Positions 1 through 10,149 of a stretch of 64,000 nucleotides of DNA are shown in pieces. This DNA comes from Tribonema minus (lineage: Eukaryota > Sar > Xanthophyceae > Tribonematales > Tribonemataceae): contig JAFCMP010000062.1 of assembly GCA_017506865.1 (NCBI GenBank), positions 1 through 64,000 on the forward strand, given 5' to 3'. How positions within the stretch are numbered: the first letter of the stretch is position 1; the number at the start of each line of letters is the position of its first letter. Position numbers and translations under genes: made by a program. The notes below the pieces were generated by a model. The model made no database searches, was not told the DNA's origin, and saw only the letters and a program-made list of their open reading frames with translations.

Positions 1-38
1 ATGGCCAACGCGGGCAGCTGCGTCCGCGGCGGGGTCGG

Positions 39-1910
39 GTGCGTCGCGGCGCCAGCGCCGGGCCGCCCCTGGGACGCCTCGGAAGCATTGGCAGCATCAA
101 CCGCCCAGAGTCGCCGTCTGGCAAACTGAGTGCGCTGGCAAAGGCGGTCACCACGACCGTGCCCGTACCGATGGAAGTTGGCGAACCTACCAGTGGGCCA
201 GCGGGTCACCAGAGACGGATCACGTCGCGGCCTTCGCAGCCAGCTAGCAGCGGCGCCTCTCCCCAGTGGCATCCCGGTCCTCAGCCGATGGAGGTCACCG
301 CAGCGGAAACCCCATGTACTGCAGACATGGTGACAACAGCACCAGCGGCCGCAGCGGCTGCTGCACCGGGCGGCGAACGTGGGGCGGCTGCACCCCGGCG
401 GGGTCGGCGCCGCGCCAGCGCCCAAAGCACTGGCAGCGTCACCCGTCCAGAGCCACAGTCTGGCGGTGCGCTGGCAAAGCCGGTCACCGTGACCATGCCG
501 TACCGATGGAAGTTGGCGAACCTGGGCCGGCGGGTCACCAGAGACGAATCACGTCCCGGTCTTTGCAGCCAGCTGGCAGCGGCGCCTCTCTGTCAGGCGG
601 CAGCGTCACCTCTGACGGTAACAGTCGCAACGGGCACCCATATCCGGCATCACCGCTATGACAGTTTTGGCGCCCGCCAAGACACCCGCTGCCAACCGGA
701 AGGTCAATATCCCGGGCGGGGCTGGACTGCCGCATGTGCGACAAGTTCATAGTGCGAGCAAATCCTCGGGCCCCGGGAAAGAATTGCCCAGCGGCACACG
801 CATGTGCACACCAGCGCACGCGCCACACAGGGAAAGGGAAGCAATTTGCAGAACTGCATGTTCAGCTTTTCCTAGACCACCGACCAATATATGCGGCGGC
901 CTGGAGCAGGTCTGCGACGGGTGCGGCAACCTCTTCATCAGACGCACAGCAGCAAGCGCCACGACACCATCTGGTGATCTAGGGGCCCTGGACCAGTGCG
1001 ACGTGTGGCGCTGCGCCGACTGCCTCGCAGGCCCGGTCGCCGCGACAGCATGCACACTGTCAGGCTGTGACCGTGCATCAGGCCATGATCACATTGCTGA
1101 CATACACACCCGACCAACGACATGCGCGGCGGCAGCGGGTGGTGCAGCTTTGGTGGGGGGAATAGCCTGAAGCCAACAGCCGCGCTGCTCGCCGCCGCTA
1201 GCAAATGTGGTCCCATACGCAAATCCTCGGATGCGAGCACCTGGGGGTAGACCCCAGGCAAGCCCATGCATCTACGTTGGACGGTGTGGCAGTTGCGCCG
1301 CTGCCGAACTGACCCGGAGCAGCACAATGGGTGTGCTGCCTGGCGAAAGTCGTGCTAGCGATAGCGGCGCAACGATGTCAAGCAACGATCGTGTGCCCAG
1401 CACACCTGGCAGTGCCGCAGCTGCTGTCGCAGCGGCGCGCTCAGTCTAGCGAATGCCCCAGGGACCCGACGGGATCACACTGGCAAGGCCTGCTGGGGGC
1501 TGGCGCACTCGCGCGCAGGGTACGTGCACTGGCCCTTGCCCCCATCGGGCACGCGTCACGGTGCTTTGCGCTTGGCCGACGGGTACCAAGCTTGGACCCT
1601 GCCGCACGTCACGCCGACTGCATATGCGGCCGGCGGCCAGCGACGCGCCAGCAACACAGACCCTGCTGGGCCGGACTCCCTGCGCACCGCTGGTGAGTCA
1701 GATGCATGACCTGACGGTCACGTTCAGCTTGCTCTCCCTCCGAGAAGAGGGTAATGACCTGGCAACGGTGTTTGACCAACTCTCCCTTAGGGAACCGGTC
1801 GTTGCCAGGTCGCCTCGCCAGCCAGCCGGGAAACATGGTGAGTCAGACGTAACGCAGGCTGGTGATAACAGCACCCACGCAACAATGACCGAGACAGCCC
1901 TGTCACGGCT
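39..1910 (+). pseudogene. Degenerate 5' coding part of the retrotransposon
   Basis: Three overlapping open stretches lie in two frames: 39-752, 658-1,170 and 1,453-2,088. They are rich in Ala, Pro, Arg, Ser and Thr, like the N-terminus of the main ORF. The 658-1,170 stretch has a Cys cluster (CDGCG at about 913-927, then CDVWRCADC at about 999-1,025) that could be a zinc-binding module. The 1,453-2,088 stretch repeats the peptide LSLRE. Because the frame changes several times without a clear start, I read this as a decayed upstream ORF or N-terminal extension of the element, not separate genes. Function unknown. Confidence 0.45.
50..591 (+). repeat. Imperfect direct duplication, about 190-210 bp, in the retrotransposon 5' part
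   Basis: Positions about 50-261 and 405-591 share the same series of blocks, including CGATGGAAGTTGGCGAACCT (168-187 and 505-524) and the downstream GGGTCACCAGAGACG. The copies are about 340 bases apart and differ by substitutions and small indels. Confidence 0.75.
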
Positions 1911-4900
1911 ATGGTTGCCAGTGGAAAGCGCAGTCGACGCAGAGGTAAACACAGACGGCGGACGCAGGAGCGACAGGCCCAGTGCGACAATTCTCGTGCA
2001 CCCCTGGCACCAGCCACCACACCGCCGAGGGGCGGTGCCTCTGCCCCCTCAGCACCAATATCCGGGCCGGCGAAGGTCACCACCGTGACGGTGGCGACCC
2101 GGATACCCTCAACCGTGTGCCATACAGTCACCGTGGAGGAGCAGCAAGACGCGCTGGCAAAAGCCACCAACTATGGTTTTTCCACTTGGCACACGGGCCT
2201 GCAGGCACTCCACAAACAGGCGCTTGGGGAAAACACAGCGACGCTAGCACGTGGTGGGGAGCTTCGCCCCGTGAGCAACGTGGGCAACGGCAACTGCCTG
2301 ATTCATACAGCTCTACACGGCATAGGCAGCGTCGCAGTTGAGCACGGACTGCCGGCCCCAGCGCTGGTGATTGCCATGCGAGAGGCACTGCTGGACGGGA
2401 TGGTGGCATACGTCACGCAGGGGGCGGGCAAACAAGGGGCCAGCATGTCATCGATGCGTCAACTGACCGCGCATGCAGCAGCCCAACCTGCGTGTACACG
2501 TGAACAATTCGACACGTACGGGACACGCGCTCGCTGCCTCGCAATCGAGTACGGCACAAATGAAACGGACAGCGCGGACAGCGGGCACACGCTCCTGCTG
2601 CAACGCCTACAGGAAGAGGGCGTGTGGGGACGGCCCCTCGGTTTGTCTGTGTGGGCCATTGTTGCAGCGGTCTACGCGGTCTCGGTGACGGTGTGGCAGG
2701 CCGAGCCTCAGGCCACTGGCAGCACGCAAAAATCAACAGGGCTGGTGCTGGCACAACTGATGGGGCTGCCAGCGGTATTCGCACCGGCGACTCCAGCTCA
2801 GCCTGACTGCCATCTGGATGTGCTGTGGACGCCGCCTGGGCTATATACAAATGTGGGACACTTTGAACTGCTTGTCGCCCCTGCGGCAGCTCCGCCCTTG
2901 CCAACCACTATGACAGCGTCGGCGACCACTCAAGCTGACAGCACCCACATCACGGCTCCGAGTCGGACACAGCCCCGTACTGCGCTGCAGTTGCCACAGC
3001 AGCCTGAGCCACTGAGGTGTCCACTATGCACACTGGCATTTTGGCAGCTTGGTCAGAAAGAGGACAGCAAACAGCGAGGCAAACTGTCAGCTGCGAGCCG
3101 CATGGCACCGGTAGTGGCCCACTTCAACGGTGGTAGCTGCACGAGGTCGATGCTGAACCCTGAGGCGAGCACATCACACTGTCAGCAAAATCCGGCGGCA
3201 GCATACGCCAAGGGCATCCGGCAGCAGGTTGATCACGACCCATCCGGTGACCGTGCCCCTTCAGGCAGCAGTACCTGCAACACTGGGGCACACCATGCCA
3301 AGCGTGTGCAGGAGATGAGCACCATGTATGGTTGCACGGCAGAAGACTTCCTACGGGCGGTAAGGAAGCTGAGTGCATGCACAGGTGCCTGCGGTCTGGT
3401 CCATATGTCAGCCAGCGCGGGGCAGAGGCAATGCGCGCTGACCTCGCCATGCCACACGTGTCGACGGAATGGAAGCGCCCCCACGCGCGCACGCCCGGCA
3501 GTACCCCCGGGCCAGTCCGAGGGCGGGGGTGCGGGTAGCGACGGCGCGGCCGCGGCGGCGGGGGCTGCCGCAGCGACACCTCCAAAGCCACCGGCGGTGC
3601 CGGCTAGTGGCGCTGCCAACTCAAAGTCCAGCAAGAAACGCCCGGCGGCCACGGCAACCGGCGCGCAACGCCGGCGCCGAACGGCAGCTGCTGCGGCACC
3701 GCCTGGCAGCGCCGGCAGCCGCACTCAGTCTAACAGCCTAAGGCTGCAGGACAGCAGCCCCCCCCACGGGACGGCCGTGGGATGGGCGGACATGGACTTG
3801 GACCCGCCGGACGATGCCGCGTCACCGCCCCCCCCGACCACCACCACCAGTGGCAGGCCCTCAAAGCCCCAGGCACGAGCATCCCTGGCTTGGGACCTCT
3901 CGACGCCCTCGGTCGTCCACGCACTTGACCAGACCAATGAGGCGGATCTACTGCTGCTACGGTTCACCACGACTGCCAACCCCTTCCGCACTCAGCTGCA
4001 GTGCACCCAGTGGGCACGGCTAGTGGAGCACGCCACACGACTACTGGCGGACGCCACAGACAGTGCACGTGAGGCGGCACGGGTGCGCCTCCACCATGGT
4101 GCCGGGGCGTTTGCTCATCAGGTTTCTCAGACTCTAGTGCAGCGCGGCTACAGGCTGCTGCACCTGCTAGCAGCAATGGCCTTTGGTAGGCAACCGGAGG
4201 GAACCGGTATGCCGCCTGCGGCCCGGCTGGCAGCGTTGCTGTCTGGCGACTTTGCGGAGCTACTGAGAAAGACGCTGTCAGCAGCAGCGGCGCTGCGGGC
4301 CCCCAAACCAAACAACGCAGCTACGGCGTCGGCACAAACGAACTTCGATGCCGACTGGACGGAGGCTGACTCCAGGCAGCAAACAGCATGCGCTGCCCTC
4401 TCAGGCAAGCGACGGGGGGTAGGCCTGGCTGCCGCACGACTAGAGGCGCGTGAAGCATGCGCCCCAGCAGACGAGGTCACGGCACAGGTGCTGGCAGCAA
4501 AGCACCCTGAAACTGACACCCAGCCCGGGGTAGTCGATACGCCAATGGAGCAAGTGCGCGGCCTGGTACGCGACGCCCGGCGGCACTGCTTGCACGGCGC
4601 AGGGGTGGCAACGACCGCCGGGCCCGCTGGCAGCGGCAGTCCCGTCTTCGAATCGGGTCAGGCGCATGATCGCAGCGATAGGCCTGAGGATGCTGCCAGC
4701 GCAGCCGGACGGCGCCTCGAGGTGGAGGCGACAGACATACTGTCGACCTCGTCCGCAGCAGGGGCGGGTAAGGCAGGAGGGCTGGACGGCCTACGCTATG
4801 AACACCTCTTGATGGCCGCTGGGCCTGGTGCACCAGTGAAAGCAGCCACCCGCCCCGTGGGCAGTGCCTCGCCAGGACTAGCTGGTGATTCAGAATCGGA

Positions 4901-6269
4901 TGTGATGGAACCGGCATTCGCCCATCACCTGGCCAAGGTGTTCACGACGCTGCTTGCTGAGCCCGAACTGCTGCCGGAGCAATCGCAACGGCTTCTCCGC
5001 GCCGCGGCCCTCTCAGGCATAGGACAGAAGCGGCGTCCGATCGCCTGCTCCAGTGTCTGGCGCAGACTCCTCGGGTCCACAGCGGCACGGAGTGTCAAGG
5101 GCAAAATATCGGGGCTGCTGGCCTCCATGTCGCAGTTTGGCGTAGGATACCGGTCTGGCGTCGAGCATGTGGCAGCGCGCGCGCGCGTGTGGCACGAGCT
5201 GTATGGCACCACAATCCAGCTGGACTGTGAGAACGCATTTAACAGTGTGGATCGCGCCGCCATTGTGCGGGGGCTTATGCTCTTCTGTTCGGAGCTGCTC
5301 CCGCACTTTGAGTCCGCATACTGTGGTGACACTGCCCCAGAGATGCGAGTGGAGGTGAACGGTGAAGCTCGCATTATCTGCCCCCACCTACGGTGCCAGC
5401 AAGGGGACCCTCTAGGGCCGCTGTACTTTGCAGTGGCAGCGGCCTTCCTACTCTTCAAGTTCTACCCTGATGGAGTGAATGCGACGCCCGGCAGTATGCC
5501 GGCCTACGGCCACAGCACAGCGGAACCACCAGCCCCGCACTGCGCTTTCCTGGATGACCTCAACGTGCTGCAAGCTGCCTACTTCGACGATGCAGCGGCC
5601 GCTGGGGTGGCAGAGGTGATCCGTCGGCTTGCGGCAGGGGGCCTACGCGTTCGACCAGACAAGTCGCTGGCCATCGCCATGCGCGGCACAGTGTTTGATG
5701 AAGCGGCCAGAGCACGCCTGCGCGCCCTTGACATACCGTTTGTGGACGCCACCATGCCAGAATCCAGTCAGGGCTTTACGTCGGTCGGGGTACCGGTAGG
5801 GCACCCAGCCTATGTGCATGCTGCCATGAGCAAGCATCTTGTTGACGCAGGGACATGGCGATTGTCGTGGCAGCTAGCTGGAATGGCGCGGCATCACCTA
5901 CAGGCAGCACAGTTCATTCTGCGCAGGTCACTGACGAAGCGCATGGGCTTCTTAGCTCGGGTCGTTGACAAGGCTTTGAGTGAGACATGCCATTGGCTGC
6001 ACGCATTTGACGGGTTCTGTGCATGGACGCTTGGACGCCTGCTGCGCCTGCACGGCTGCGCTACCGCGGCAGTCGTGAAGTCACACCTGCTGGCCGCCTG
6101 CACTGCTGGTGACAATGAGGAAGCCAGCAGTGGCAGCGTGCTGGTATTGCCGCGCTTGGGCCCGCCAGAACTCACGGACATCGCAGTGCCACTGCGGGCG
6201 TCACGGTTGCCGGAGCGACGAGGCGGTCTGGGCATGCCGCTTTTAGGGCTACTGGCACCAGCCGCATAG
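1911..6269 (+). CDS. Retrotransposon polyprotein: OTU-like protease plus reverse transcriptase
   Basis: An open frame of 1,452 codons. Residues about 120-320 resemble an OTU cysteine protease: the nucleophile motif reads GNGNCLIHTAL (canonical GDGNCLF-x-AL) and the matching His region reads GHFELLVAP. A possible zinc finger (CPLCTLAF ... H) and a second Cys-rich patch (about residues 365-530) follow, then an Ala/Pro/Arg-rich linker. The reverse transcriptase occupies about residues 950-1,330: fingers motif QKRRPIACSSVWR, motif A QLDCENAFNSVDR, motif B CQQGDPLGPLYF and catalytic CAFLDDLNV. The frame stops at TAG TAG just where the neighbouring frame continues with a plausible RT thumb sequence (VGYYTAQACTTLRP), so a one-base frameshift probably truncates it. 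The start ATG at 1,911 is uncertain because related coding sequence precedes it. Confidence 0.85.
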   Translation: MVASGKRSRRRGKHRRRTQERQAQCDNSRAPLAPATTPPRGGASAPSAPISGPAKVTTVTVATRIPSTVCHTVTVEEQQDALAKATNYGFSTWHTGLQALHKQALGENTATLARGGELRPVSNVGNGNCLIHTALHGIGSVAVEHGLPAPALVIAMREALLDGMVAYVTQGAGKQGASMSSMRQLTAHAAAQPACTREQFDTYGTRARCLAIEYGTNETDSADSGHTLLLQRLQEEGVWGRPLGLSVWAIVAAVYAVSVTVWQAEPQATGSTQKSTGLVLAQLMGLPAVFAPATPAQPDCHLDVLWTPPGLYTNVGHFELLVAPAAAPPLPTTMTASATTQADSTHITAPSRTQPRTALQLPQQPEPLRCPLCTLAFWQLGQKEDSKQRGKLSAASRMAPVVAHFNGGSCTRSMLNPEASTSHCQQNPAAAYAKGIRQQVDHDPSGDRAPSGSSTCNTGAHHAKRVQEMSTMYGCTAEDFLRAVRKLSACTGACGLVHMSASAGQRQCALTSPCHTCRRNGSAPTRARPAVPPGQSEGGGAGSDGAAAAAGAAAATPPKPPAVPASGAANSKSSKKRPAATATGAQRRRRTAAAAAPPGSAGSRTQSNSLRLQDSSPPHGTAVGWADMDLDPPDDAASPPPPTTTTSGRPSKPQARASLAWDLSTPSVVHALDQTNEADLLLLRFTTTANPFRTQLQCTQWARLVEHATRLLADATDSAREAARVRLHHGAGAFAHQVSQTLVQRGYRLLHLLAAMAFGRQPEGTGMPPAARLAALLSGDFAELLRKTLSAAAALRAPKPNNAATASAQTNFDADWTEADSRQQTACAALSGKRRGVGLAAARLEAREACAPADEVTAQVLAAKHPETDTQPGVVDTPMEQVRGLVRDARRHCLHGAGVATTAGPAGSGSPVFESGQAHDRSDRPEDAASAAGRRLEVEATDILSTSSAAGAGKAGGLDGLRYEHLLMAAGPGAPVKAATRPVGSASPGLAGDSESDVMEPAFAHHLAKVFTTLLAEPELLPEQSQRLLRAAALSGIGQKRRPIACSSVWRRLLGSTAARSVKGKISGLLASMSQFGVGYRSGVEHVAARARVWHELYGTTIQLDCENAFNSVDRAAIVRGLMLFCSELLPHFESAYCGDTAPEMRVEVNGEARIICPHLRCQQGDPLGPLYFAVAAAFLLFKFYPDGVNATPGSMPAYGHSTAEPPAPHCAFLDDLNVLQAAYFDDAAAAGVAEVIRRLAAGGLRVRPDKSLAIAMRGTVFDEAARARLRALDIPFVDATMPESSQGFTSVGVPVGHPAYVHAAMSKHLVDAGTWRLSWQLAGMARHHLQAAQFILRRSLTKRMGFLARVVDKALSETCHWLHAFDGFCAWTLGRLLRLHGCATAAVVKSHLLAACTAGDNEEASSGSVLVLPRLGPPELTDIAVPLRASRLPERRGGLGMPLLGLLAPAA

Positions 6270-7876
6270 TAGGCTATTACACGGCCCAGGCATGCACAAC
6301 ACTGCGGCCTGCAATAATTCATGCCACTGTGGCAGCAGGGGCCCTGAGGCTCGGCACTGACGAACACGGCGCAGTCACCTGGTTCGCGCAGCACTCATGC
6401 GCAATACGCGAGGACCAGGGACTGCCGCCAATCATCGAGGCCGTGCGACGCTCTACGCGAGCGCTGACAGCTGATGGCGGCGAAAAATCACGCACAGCTG
6501 TGGCCGAGCAGCTCCCAGCATCGTTGCTACGGTGGGCAGCAGATACGACGGCCGCAGCGTCGACGCTCCCCACTGCGGTGCAAGCGATCTACGCCGCAAC
6601 TGCCGTCACGGAGACGGGGACCACTGAGCCAGCCCCACACACCCACGGCATTGTGCCTGGCGCCGAGGCGGCCGCTGCGGCGGCGACCGTACCTGGCCCT
6701 CAAGCCGCTGCCGCGGCTGCCTCTTCCACGCCCGCTAAAACACAAACTAGCGCGGAAGAAAGCAGCTGCAGCGGCGGGCAGGAGGACGACGACGACGACT
6801 GGGAGGCCTATGCTGACGAGATCTGCAGGAAGGTAGTGCCCCGCCGCCGGCGCGGTCACTTCACGCACGGACTACAAGCCGGCCTTTCAAATGTTCTTCG
6901 ACGTCAATACGAGGACTGCCTGGTGGAGGACCTAGAGGCTGCCTCGGCTGGTGCCGTGGGCAAGCCGACGCAGGCTACACTTATTGGTGACTCGCGTGAC
7001 ACCAGCCGCCGCCGCCAACAGGCTAGCGCGCGGGTCCTGGCGCAGCTGCGCAGCCAGCGTGCGTCCGGGGCAATGGCGTGGATGAGCGTGCCGCCCGCTG
7101 CCAATGACCGCCCGGGTGCGGCGCCCATGTCCAGTATGGCAGCAGCCACGATGATTTTGGTTGCGATCTTTATAGACGGGTGGGGCATACAGGGCGAGGT
7201 GTGCCCATGGCGGTGCAGTGACGTGAGCCCCACCTCCACGCATGCGATCAGCTGCCCCAGCCAGCACATACGGGGGCACAACGCGACACACACTGCCCAA
7301 AAGCGGTGCCTACAGCGCATCTTGAGACAGCACCATGTCTCTATTGTCCGCAATGAGGACGCTAGCGTCTTCAAGGTACCGGGGTATCGGGCGGACACAG
7401 TCATTGACCCAGGGTGTCTGCACTTTAGCAGTGCATACCGTAACAAGGGAATAGTGCTAGACACAAGTGTGCGCGCGCCCACAGCGAGCTCGTACCTGAC
7501 AGGCAAAACAAATGCCTCAAACACGGACGGCTATGCTGCTGGGGTGGGGGAGGACGCGAAGGTCAAGCACCACACCGGCACCTTGACGTCATCTTGGGCT
7601 TTTGTGCCATTCGTGCAGGAGTCGTACGGACGGCTGGGCAAGCAGACAAGCGTTTTTGTTAAGGAGTTGGCAATGCACTCAGCACTGTGCTCAGGGGGGG
7701 GGAAGGCAGATGTGTTACGCAAGGCCGGGTTAGCTAAGCGTCAGATCCACATTGAGCTGAGCATATCGCTGGCGCGGGAGTTGGCGGAGCGCGTCATGGC
7801 ATACACACGTGGAGCGCGAATGCTGGGCTGTGTTGCGGCGCCGGTATCCAAACTCCTAGGGCACAGCGCAGACTAG
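6260..7876 (+). CDS. Retrotransposon C-terminal part: thumb plus restriction-like endonuclease-type region (frameshifted continuation)
   Basis: The first ATG-independent codons in this frame directly continue the preceding RT, so this is most likely the C-terminal part of the same polyprotein and not an independent gene. The first third is Ala-rich with an acidic run (about 6,783-6,800). A Cys/His cluster follows at about 7,200-7,290: CPWRC, then HAISC, then RGHNATH. This is the spacing of the CCHC knuckle before the restriction-like endonuclease of R2-type elements. The following GYRADTVID (about 7,384-7,410) is a candidate for the endonuclease acidic core. The segment FVPFVQESYGRLGKQ (about 7,600-7,645) resembles a block often found at the C-terminus of such elements. 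The frame ends at TAG 7,874-7,876. Enzyme activity is inferred from family resemblance only. Confidence 0.7.
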   Translation, partial: SRIVGYYTAQACTTLRPAIIHATVAAGALRLGTDEHGAVTWFAQHSCAIREDQGLPPIIEAVRRSTRALTADGGEKSRTAVAEQLPASLLRWAADTTAAASTLPTAVQAIYAATAVTETGTTEPAPHTHGIVPGAEAAAAAATVPGPQAAAAAASSTPAKTQTSAEESSCSGGQEDDDDDWEAYADEICRKVVPRRRRGHFTHGLQAGLSNVLRRQYEDCLVEDLEAASAGAVGKPTQATLIGDSRDTSRRRQQASARVLAQLRSQRASGAMAWMSVPPAANDRPGAAPMSSMAAATMILVAIFIDGWGIQGEVCPWRCSDVSPTSTHAISCPSQHIRGHNATHTAQKRCLQRILRQHHVSIVRNEDASVFKVPGYRADTVIDPGCLHFSSAYRNKGIVLDTSVRAPTASSYLTGKTNASNTDGYAAGVGEDAKVKHHTGTLTSSWAFVPFVQESYGRLGKQTSVFVKELAMHSALCSGGGKADVLRKAGLAKRQIHIELSISLARELAERVMAYTRGARMLGCVAAPVSKLLGHSAD

Positions 7877-7989
7877 GCTGCTGCGTTGACGCAAGCTTTT
7901 CGATTGCATAGGCAACCCGGCCTCCCTTGGGCCTTTATAAATACAAGTCCATACGTGCTGAGTTTTCGCATAGCTTGAGACAATTGATA

Positions 7990-8157
7990 TGTGCGCCCAG
8001 GTGTTCTCGATGCAACACATCTCGGTACCTGTACAACGCGCCCAGGTGTTGTCGATGCAACGCTGTACAATGTCGATGCAACGCATCTCGGTACCTGTAC
8101 AATGTACAATGTCGTACAGGTACCGAGATGCGTTGCATCGACAACACCTGGGCGCAC
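7990..8157. repeat. Hairpin: two direct units followed by one inverted unit
   Basis: The 44 bases at 7,991-8,034 recur as a direct copy with an internal 21-base repeat (8,037-8,100) and then as a reverse complement (8,114-8,157), leaving a short loop rich in TGTACAATG. The arms are nearly identical. It lies less than 100 bases beyond the retrotransposon end and contains KpnI-like GGTACC cores. Confidence 0.9.
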
Positions 8158-9381
8158 AGATATGGAAGTGTATCACACTGTGTAGATGTCTGGTCTCTGA
8201 GCAATTGGCGCAAGTATGCTACCGGCGACGATATTGTGATACATGAGGGTTTACAACAATGCTCTGAAAGTAGGGTGTGACTGAACAGCATTCACTCTGC
8301 CCTGCAAATGCATCAATCACTCTTTGCGCAACATTGGCTATCGACATTGGTTATGTGCACTTTGCATGGTGAACGCACTTGGCCTGTTACGTGCGTTAGT
8401 GCCATTGCGGACGAATGTGGCATTGCGGACGAAATTCAATGTAGCATTGCAGCACCGTATAGAGATACTGGTGCTGCTTTTGCACATGCTCTGCAGCTTT
8501 GCCTTTCCAGCAGCTGCTACATTCTCTGCCTCACTTCATGACGACTCTGCGTATCAGACACTCGCACACCTTGAGCCTGAAGTCTGCGCACAGCGGGTAC
8601 GCTCGGCGGCCGGCAGTGGTTTTACCAACACCATGCTATAAGCCTTGGCGCCGTGCTCTCCTGTACTTGCCAACCATGGAGGCCACCCCACAGGCGACTG
8701 CTGGGCAAGGCGCAGGTGCAGGTTGAGCAACAGGTAGCGTGTTATAAGTTATCACGCCTACACACGTCAGGGGATTGGCACATCCAGTGTGTCATACATT
8801 TGCCGGTAAAAGTTGATTGTCTTGACACCTGGTTCCCCACCTGCATGCTAGCATTTACGTAAAGACACATCTATATCTCGTGCATGTACTGATTTACAGG
8901 AGACCATGAACCTAGCAGTAGAAGTAGAAGCAGTGGGCAACCTTAGGCCAGCAGCGCCAATGTGCTCTCGGCATACAGCAAGGCAGCAACAACCTCAAGT
9001 CGTTTGGAGGCGCACCTCTCTGGTCTGCATGTGGTAAACGCCGACAATCATGCACGGAGAGCAGTTGACACACCGGAGCACACAATATTGGCACCCATGA
9101 CCTGATATTTATTCACATAGGAGCCGAAGAGAAGATCGATGTCTGGTGTGCCCCCAACGTTCGCTTGTTTGCAATGCCACAGCAAAGCCTTACGCGGACA
9201 CCGTCCAACCTGCTGCGGGTGTATGCAAGGCTGTATCTGCGGCCCGCCACTGCACACTGGTATGAATTGCACTCTCATGCACTCTGTTGCCATCGCACTT
9301 GACATGTTCAGCGGGCATGAAAGCAGAACCACATGTTGGCGTGATCTTATACAGTTCCACCGCAAGGTATATGTACAAGTT
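8158..9381. other. No gene recognised
   Basis: Only short open stretches are present. I see small local repeats (CATTGCGGACGAA twice near 8,403-8,434) and nothing else I can assign. Confidence 0.5.
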
Positions 9382-10149
9382 TCACTCAAACACTGAGACG
9401 GCCTCCGTCACTTTCGTTGCCCGTCCAGATCCTGCAACTAGAAGAACCATTGCAATCCGCCGCTGCGTTATGCCTGCGCCATGCATGTCATGAATCCACT
9501 CATGTTTGTGGAAGCGGCGGCGGATGTCCTCCACAGCGTCGTTGTCCAATCCATGCCATGCTAGCGTTCCAGGCATCGAAGGCGCCACTCCAGCATTGGC
9601 GAGAAGCCAGTTTTTGAAATTGCTCATTGATGCTACTTCATTATGTCCGGCTGCCGTAGGTGTATTGAGTAGCTGGAGTGCAGCATGCAGGCTGACTGGA
9701 TCCGAAAGCTGAAGAATGAGAGCAGGATCATCCTCACCCACCAGCTCCTGTGAGATGGTGTTGAGGATGTGCACCGTGTCTGCTGTCAGAAGCGCTCGCA
9801 ACTCCTCCGAACAGCTGATGGAGCGCCGCAGGATGGCAATGCCAAATCCCTTGAGCGCAGCTGAGAGGGGCATCGTAACAACAAGCAGCATCATGCAGCA
9901 GCAAACATGGAGACCTTCAAATGTGGAACTACAAAAACTTCCAGTTCGCGAATGTAGAATCACAACACTCGACAAGAGTTTGATGCCCTCCATGAAAGTC
10001 CAGTTAATCATAGCAGATGCTGCCATGGCATTGTTTCGCATGCGATGCCCAGCAGCAGCAGTGAAAGCGGCCATGTTGCTCATGCCGTTGCCGGCGCTCC
10101 AACATACGACTGCCGCTATCAGCACCCCCTGTACCAATCTGCACTGCAT
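9382..10149 (-). CDS. Possible single-exon membrane protein, unknown function
   Basis: A 255-codon frame starts at ATG 10,149-10,147 and ends at 9,382. The N-terminus has a hydrophobic stretch (about residues 5-20, LVQGVLIAAVVCWSAG) that could be a signal or anchor. A second strongly hydrophobic stretch lies at about residues 82-112 (LHVCCCMMLLVVTMPLSAAL). The C-terminal half is mixed and helical-looking with charged patches. I do not recognise a family. In its favour are its length in a region otherwise full of stops and its amphipathic pattern. Against it, there are no introns, unlike every identified gene here, and no known domain. It could be a fragment of a longer spliced gene. Confidence 0.4.
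   Translation of the reverse strand: MQCRLVQGVLIAAVVCWSAGNGMSNMAAFTAAAGHRMRNNAMAASAMINWTFMEGIKLLSSVVILHSRTGSFCSSTFEGLHVCCCMMLLVVTMPLSAALKGFGIAILRRSISCSEELRALLTADTVHILNTISQELVGEDDPALILQLSDPVSLHAALQLLNTPTAAGHNEVASMSNFKNWLLANAGVAPSMPGTLAWHGLDNDAVEDIRRRFHKHEWIHDMHGAGITQRRIAMVLLVAGSGRATKVTEAVSVFE

Larger units (their letters stand above)
1..7915 (+). mobile_element. Non-LTR retrotransposon with OTU-like protease, RT and restriction-like endonuclease (5' end outside window)
   Basis: The segment is visibly more GC-rich than what follows and carries, in order, a repeat-rich 5' part (39-1,910), a long ORF with an OTU-like protease and reverse transcriptase (1,911-6,269) and a second ORF with a zinc-knuckle/endonuclease-like C-terminus (to 7,876). 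The order RT then C-terminal Cys/His cluster then restriction-like endonuclease is that of early-branching non-LTR elements such as R2. OTU-type cysteine proteases are known from the algal Dualen/RandI group. No LTRs were seen. The 3' border is set at about 7,915 because an inverted relic at 19,210-19,380 shares sequence up to the bases reading TTTTCGATTGCATA (7,897-7,910), after which similarity ends. No poly-A tail or target-site duplication was recognised. Frameshifts suggest the copy is dead, unless they are sequencing errors. Confidence 0.85.
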
